Source of the DNA: Herbidospora cretacea
GTDB lineage: Bacteria; Actinomycetota; Actinomycetes; Streptosporangiales; Streptosporangiaceae
Direction: 5' to 3'
DNA length: 64,000 nt
Assembly: GCF_001570605.1 (NCBI RefSeq)
Contig: NZ_BBXG01000008.1
Span: 172,119 to 236,118 of the forward strand
In this document: positions 61,834 to 64,000 of the stretch, in pieces
Position numbering within the stretch: the first letter of the stretch is position 1
Layout of the letters: each line of letters starts with the position of its first letter
Notes under the pieces: model-generated
Database searches by the model: none
What the model saw: only the letters and a program-made list of their open reading frames with translations
Told to the model about the DNA's origin: nothing
Translations under genes and position numbers: made by a program

Positions 61834-62529
61834 ATGATCATGGTGGTCGTGGACGTCATCGGCGCCGGGTTCGGGCGGACCGGCACCCTGTCCCTCAAAG
61901 CCGCTCTCGAGCTGCTGGGATTCGGGCCGTGCTACCACATGGCCGACATCGTCGAACATCCGCGCCGCGTCAGGCAGTGGCTCGACGTCGGCGACGGCAG
62001 GACCGCCGACTGGGACGCGATCTTCCGGGGCTTCCGGTCGGCGGTCGACTTCCCCGCCGTCTCCTACTGGCGGGAGCTGACCGGCCACTACCCCGCCGCC
62101 AAGGTCATCCTGACCGTACGAGACCCGGACGCCTGGTACGAGAGCGCCCAGCAGACGATCTTCCACCACCAGATCGAGCCGCGGCAGCTCTGGCGGCGGC
62201 TGGTGCACCGCCTGGTCCTCAAGCGGGTGCCCGACTACGCGCAGTTCCCCCTGATGGCCTGGACGACCGTGGCCGCGCGGGTCTTCGACGGCCGCCTGGA
62301 CGACCGGGACCACTGCATCGAGGTCTTCCGCCGCCACAACGAGGAGGTCCGGGCGACGATCCCGGCCGAACGGCTGCTGGTCTTCGAGTGCCGCCAGGGC
62401 TGGGAGCCGCTGTGCCGGTTCCTCGGCGTGCCGATCCCGGACGTGCCGTTCCCCCACGTCAACGACCGGACGGAGTTCGCCCGGAAGCAGCCGTGGCGGG
62501 AACTGCGGCTGCTCATCCGGGGGCGTTGA
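61834..62529 (+). CDS. sulfotransferase-family protein, paralogue of 39374-40063
   Basis: A 231-residue protein. GAGFGRTGTLSLKAAL, HYPAAKVILTVRDPDAWYESA and VFECRQGWEPLCRFLGVPIP repeat the blocks of the gene at 39.4-40.1 kb almost residue for residue, so the two are paralogues 22 kb apart. The start is uncertain: ATG 61834, ATG 61840 or the GTG before DVIGAG (as in the paralogue). It overlaps the converging phosphorylase-domain gene by 17 bp. The acceptor is unknown. Confidence 0.85.
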   Translation: MIMVVVDVIGAGFGRTGTLSLKAALELLGFGPCYHMADIVEHPRRVRQWLDVGDGRTADWDAIFRGFRSAVDFPAVSYWRELTGHYPAAKVILTVRDPDAWYESAQQTIFHHQIEPRQLWRRLVHRLVLKRVPDYAQFPLMAWTTVAARVFDGRLDDRDHCIEVFRRHNEEVRATIPAERLLVFECRQGWEPLCRFLGVPIPDVPFPHVNDRTEFARKQPWRELRLLIRGR

Positions 62530-63352
62530 TCACCAGGTAGGGCAGCAGTTCCCTCAGGGTGAGGGCCGCGTGGGTGGCCGCCCGTTCGTGTTCACCGTAG
62601 TGGCGATCAGGACCCGCACGGTCGGAGATACCCCTGACGACCACCCACCCCTGGGCAGTGTTGTCGCCGGCCTGTTCGTAGAAGGCCTGGGTGAACCCAC
62701 CCGCCTCCATGTCCACGGCGAGGATCTTGTCGTTGTACGCCTGCAGGTGCCGGACGATCTCCGACTCCTCCACGGCGATCACCGCTTCTCCGGAACCGAT
62801 CGGGCTCTGGTGCACGCGGAACCCGGAGACCACGGCGGGTTCGCCCTTGTCGACGAAGAAATCGTTGACGGCGTTGACGACGTGCGCCGACGAAGGCTTC
62901 TCGTCCGACCTGTGCCTGGTCCCGCTTGCGGTCTTCTTGCGCAGGTCGTAGTAGACGACGCTGGTCGCGATGACGACGTCGCCGATCTCGACGTCCTTAT
63001 GGATCCCCCCGGCGATGCCCGTGAGGGCGATCACCGGCGGGTTGAACATCCGCTGCAGGTTCTGGCACGCCATGATGACCGACCGGTTGCCCTGGGCGAG
63101 GGTCTGCAGCGCCGCGACGCGAGTGCCTTCGACCGTGCCCTCATGGAAGCGCAGTGTCCCCGATCGCCGCGGCACCAAGCCGAGCCGGTCGCGTACGGCC
63201 TGCGTCTCCAGCGGCTTCATGGTGATGACACCGAGGTCGGCGAGCCGCTCCGGGCGAGACGACCAGCCGCTCGCGTGGTAGGTGGCGTTGGGGCCGACGG
63301 CACTGTGATTCACGTTCACAGTGCCCCCATGGCTGACGATGCCGCTGTTCAT
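62513..63352 (-). CDS. MTAN/nucleoside-phosphorylase-domain effector with N-terminal homotypic motif
   Basis: A 279-residue protein. The phosphorylase fold is clear: ALTGIAGGIHKDVEIGDVVI, the nucleoside site AVDMEAGGF, and VVVRGISDRAG with the catalytic Asp, as in MTA/SAH nucleosidase. Its first 27 residues are a separate, Gly/Asn/Val-rich segment containing GGTVNVNHSAVGPNATY. Nearly the same motif ends the neighbouring protein (GGRVEINDSAVGPNSQY). Such phosphorylase domains with short N-terminal motifs are known effectors in NLR-like and effector-associated-domain conflict systems. It starts with an ATGA overlap to the upstream gene. Confidence 0.8.
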   Translation of the reverse strand: MNSGIVSHGGTVNVNHSAVGPNATYHASGWSSRPERLADLGVITMKPLETQAVRDRLGLVPRRSGTLRFHEGTVEGTRVAALQTLAQGNRSVIMACQNLQRMFNPPVIALTGIAGGIHKDVEIGDVVIATSVVYYDLRKKTASGTRHRSDEKPSSAHVVNAVNDFFVDKGEPAVVSGFRVHQSPIGSGEAVIAVEESEIVRHLQAYNDKILAVDMEAGGFTQAFYEQAGDNTAQGWVVVRGISDRAGPDRHYGEHERAATHAALTLRELLPYLVINAPG

Positions 63353-64000
63353 TCGTGAGCTCCCTCTCCGGGTCTGCCGTCGTCCCTGACGTCGTTGCGG
63401 TACTGCGAGTTGGGTCCCACGGCGGAATCGTTGATCTCGACCCGGCCGCCCATGTTGAGCACTCCGGCGTTGATGATCGAGGCCGCGCGCTCAGTGAGGT
63501 CCTCGATGTCGATCTTCCTGTCGTCCAGGAAGACTTCGATGGTCTTGAACAGGTGCAACTCGATGACCTTCATGTGGTCGAGGACCAGCACCTTGTCCAG
63601 TTCGGCCCGCTTCCAAGGGGTGGAGCGGTTCTCCCGCACACTCAACCTCGGTCCGGTGGTGGCCGGCCTTCCGTCCCGGGCATGTCTGATCGCCCGAAGC
63701 GCCCCCGTCGCCGTCTTGATGCCTGAGCCCAGGCGCACCACGCTCGCGATCTCCCGCGGCAGGTCGGCCAGAGCCAGGAGTACGGTTCGGACCACCTCGC
63801 CCGGCCGCATCGCACCGTGCCGATCGGAGAGATGCAACTCAGTCGGTGTACGAGTGAGCGCACAGGCGGCGAAGTCGATGCTGAGTGTGCCGCCCTTGAC
63901 CGTGACGCGCAGGAAGACCGTGGTCACGACCTCGCCGGTGGCGGATGTGGTGATCTCCAGGAAGTGGTGCCGCAGCCCGTAAGGACGGTCGATGACGTCG
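63349..64000 (-). CDS. partner protein with C-terminal homotypic motif, partial
   Basis: An open frame from the window edge to a stop at 63349, at least 216 residues, with the N-terminus beyond position 64000. The visible part has an alpha/beta region (LEITTSATGEVVTTVFLRV; GGTLSIDFAACALTRTP) that ends in a helix with DHMKVIELHLFKTIEVFLDDRK. The last 35 residues are LNMGGRVEINDSAVGPNSQY plus a polar tail. That C-terminal motif mirrors the N-terminus of the phosphorylase gene, to which it is translationally coupled. I do not recognise the main domain. Confidence 0.7.
   Translation of the reverse strand, partial: DVIDRPYGLRHHFLEITTSATGEVVTTVFLRVTVKGGTLSIDFAACALTRTPTELHLSDRHGAMRPGEVVRTVLLALADLPREIASVVRLGSGIKTATGALRAIRHARDGRPATTGPRLSVRENRSTPWKRAELDKVLVLDHMKVIELHLFKTIEVFLDDRKIDIEDLTERAASIINAGVLNMGGRVEINDSAVGPNSQYRNDVRDDGRPGEGAHE

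Noticed and set aside
1-64000. CRISPR arrays, insertion sequences, transposases, prophage or integrase genes
   Set aside because: I saw no regularly spaced repeats, no transposase/integrase motifs and no terminal repeats pairing around genes.

Overview
The DNA looks like the chromosome of a morphologically complex, high-GC actinomycete, most likely Streptosporangiales/Streptomycetales-like. Codons are strongly GC-biased at the third position, GTG starts are common, genes overlap by ATGA/GTGA junctions, there is an SsgB-type sporulation gene, and regulatory and conflict genes are plentiful. I cannot name a species from sequence alone.

Left flank (1-14.3 kb): a partial repeat-like protein; a TetR-like regulator divergent from a drug-efflux MFS pump; a SnoaL-like protein and a TPR regulator; then housekeeping or accessory genes (NUDIX, HhH, tyrosine phosphatase, GNAT, methyltransferase, AlkA glycosylase, PH-domain protein). 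A large gene that appears frameshifted near 10.48 kb follows. An ECF41 sigma factor (SigJ type) is divergent from a carboxymuconolactone-decarboxylase-like gene, and both carry a sequence matching the ECF41 promoter.

Central region (14.3-40 kb): a biosynthetic gene cluster built around an amino-group carrier protein (LysW-type AmCP, 29.7 kb). It has LysX, LysZ, LysY and LysK homologues, a split transketolase, a DegT aminotransferase, a PAPS sulfotransferase and two adjacent orphan-family proteins. This is the gene set expected for carrier-bound assembly of a C7 diamino-dihydroxy acid from glutamate (vazabitide/azinomycin/ficellomycin logic), followed by sulfation and sulfate elimination to an aziridine (1-azabicyclo[3.1.0]hexane). 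A C-A-T-TE NRPS, an ATP-grasp ligase, two acyl-CoA dehydrogenase-like proteins, a second (ornithine-type) aminotransferase, a FemAB-like GNAT, an SDR, an MFS exporter and an amidinotransferase suggest a peptide product, possibly guanidinylated. A NarL-type regulator lies beside the amidinotransferase.

Right of this (37-48.5 kb): an MMPL exporter and a sulfotransferase-family gene on the minus strand, then an operon with an AMP ligase, FAD monooxygenase, FMN hydroxyacid oxidase, unusual P450 and cation/proton antiporter, followed by an OmpR-type two-component pair. This may be a tailoring arm of the cluster or a separate small pathway.

Right flank (48.5-64 kb): a three-gene caspase/TPR conflict-type operon (small protein, membrane-anchored protein, 1,639-residue TPR-CHAT protease), a NarL-type two-component system, a tRNA-Val, ssgB, an LVIVD lipoprotein, an EcsC-like protein, a second sulfotransferase-family paralogue, and at the edge a nucleoside-phosphorylase-domain gene and its neighbour that share a short Gly/Asn motif like those of homotypic amyloid/effector-associated signalling.
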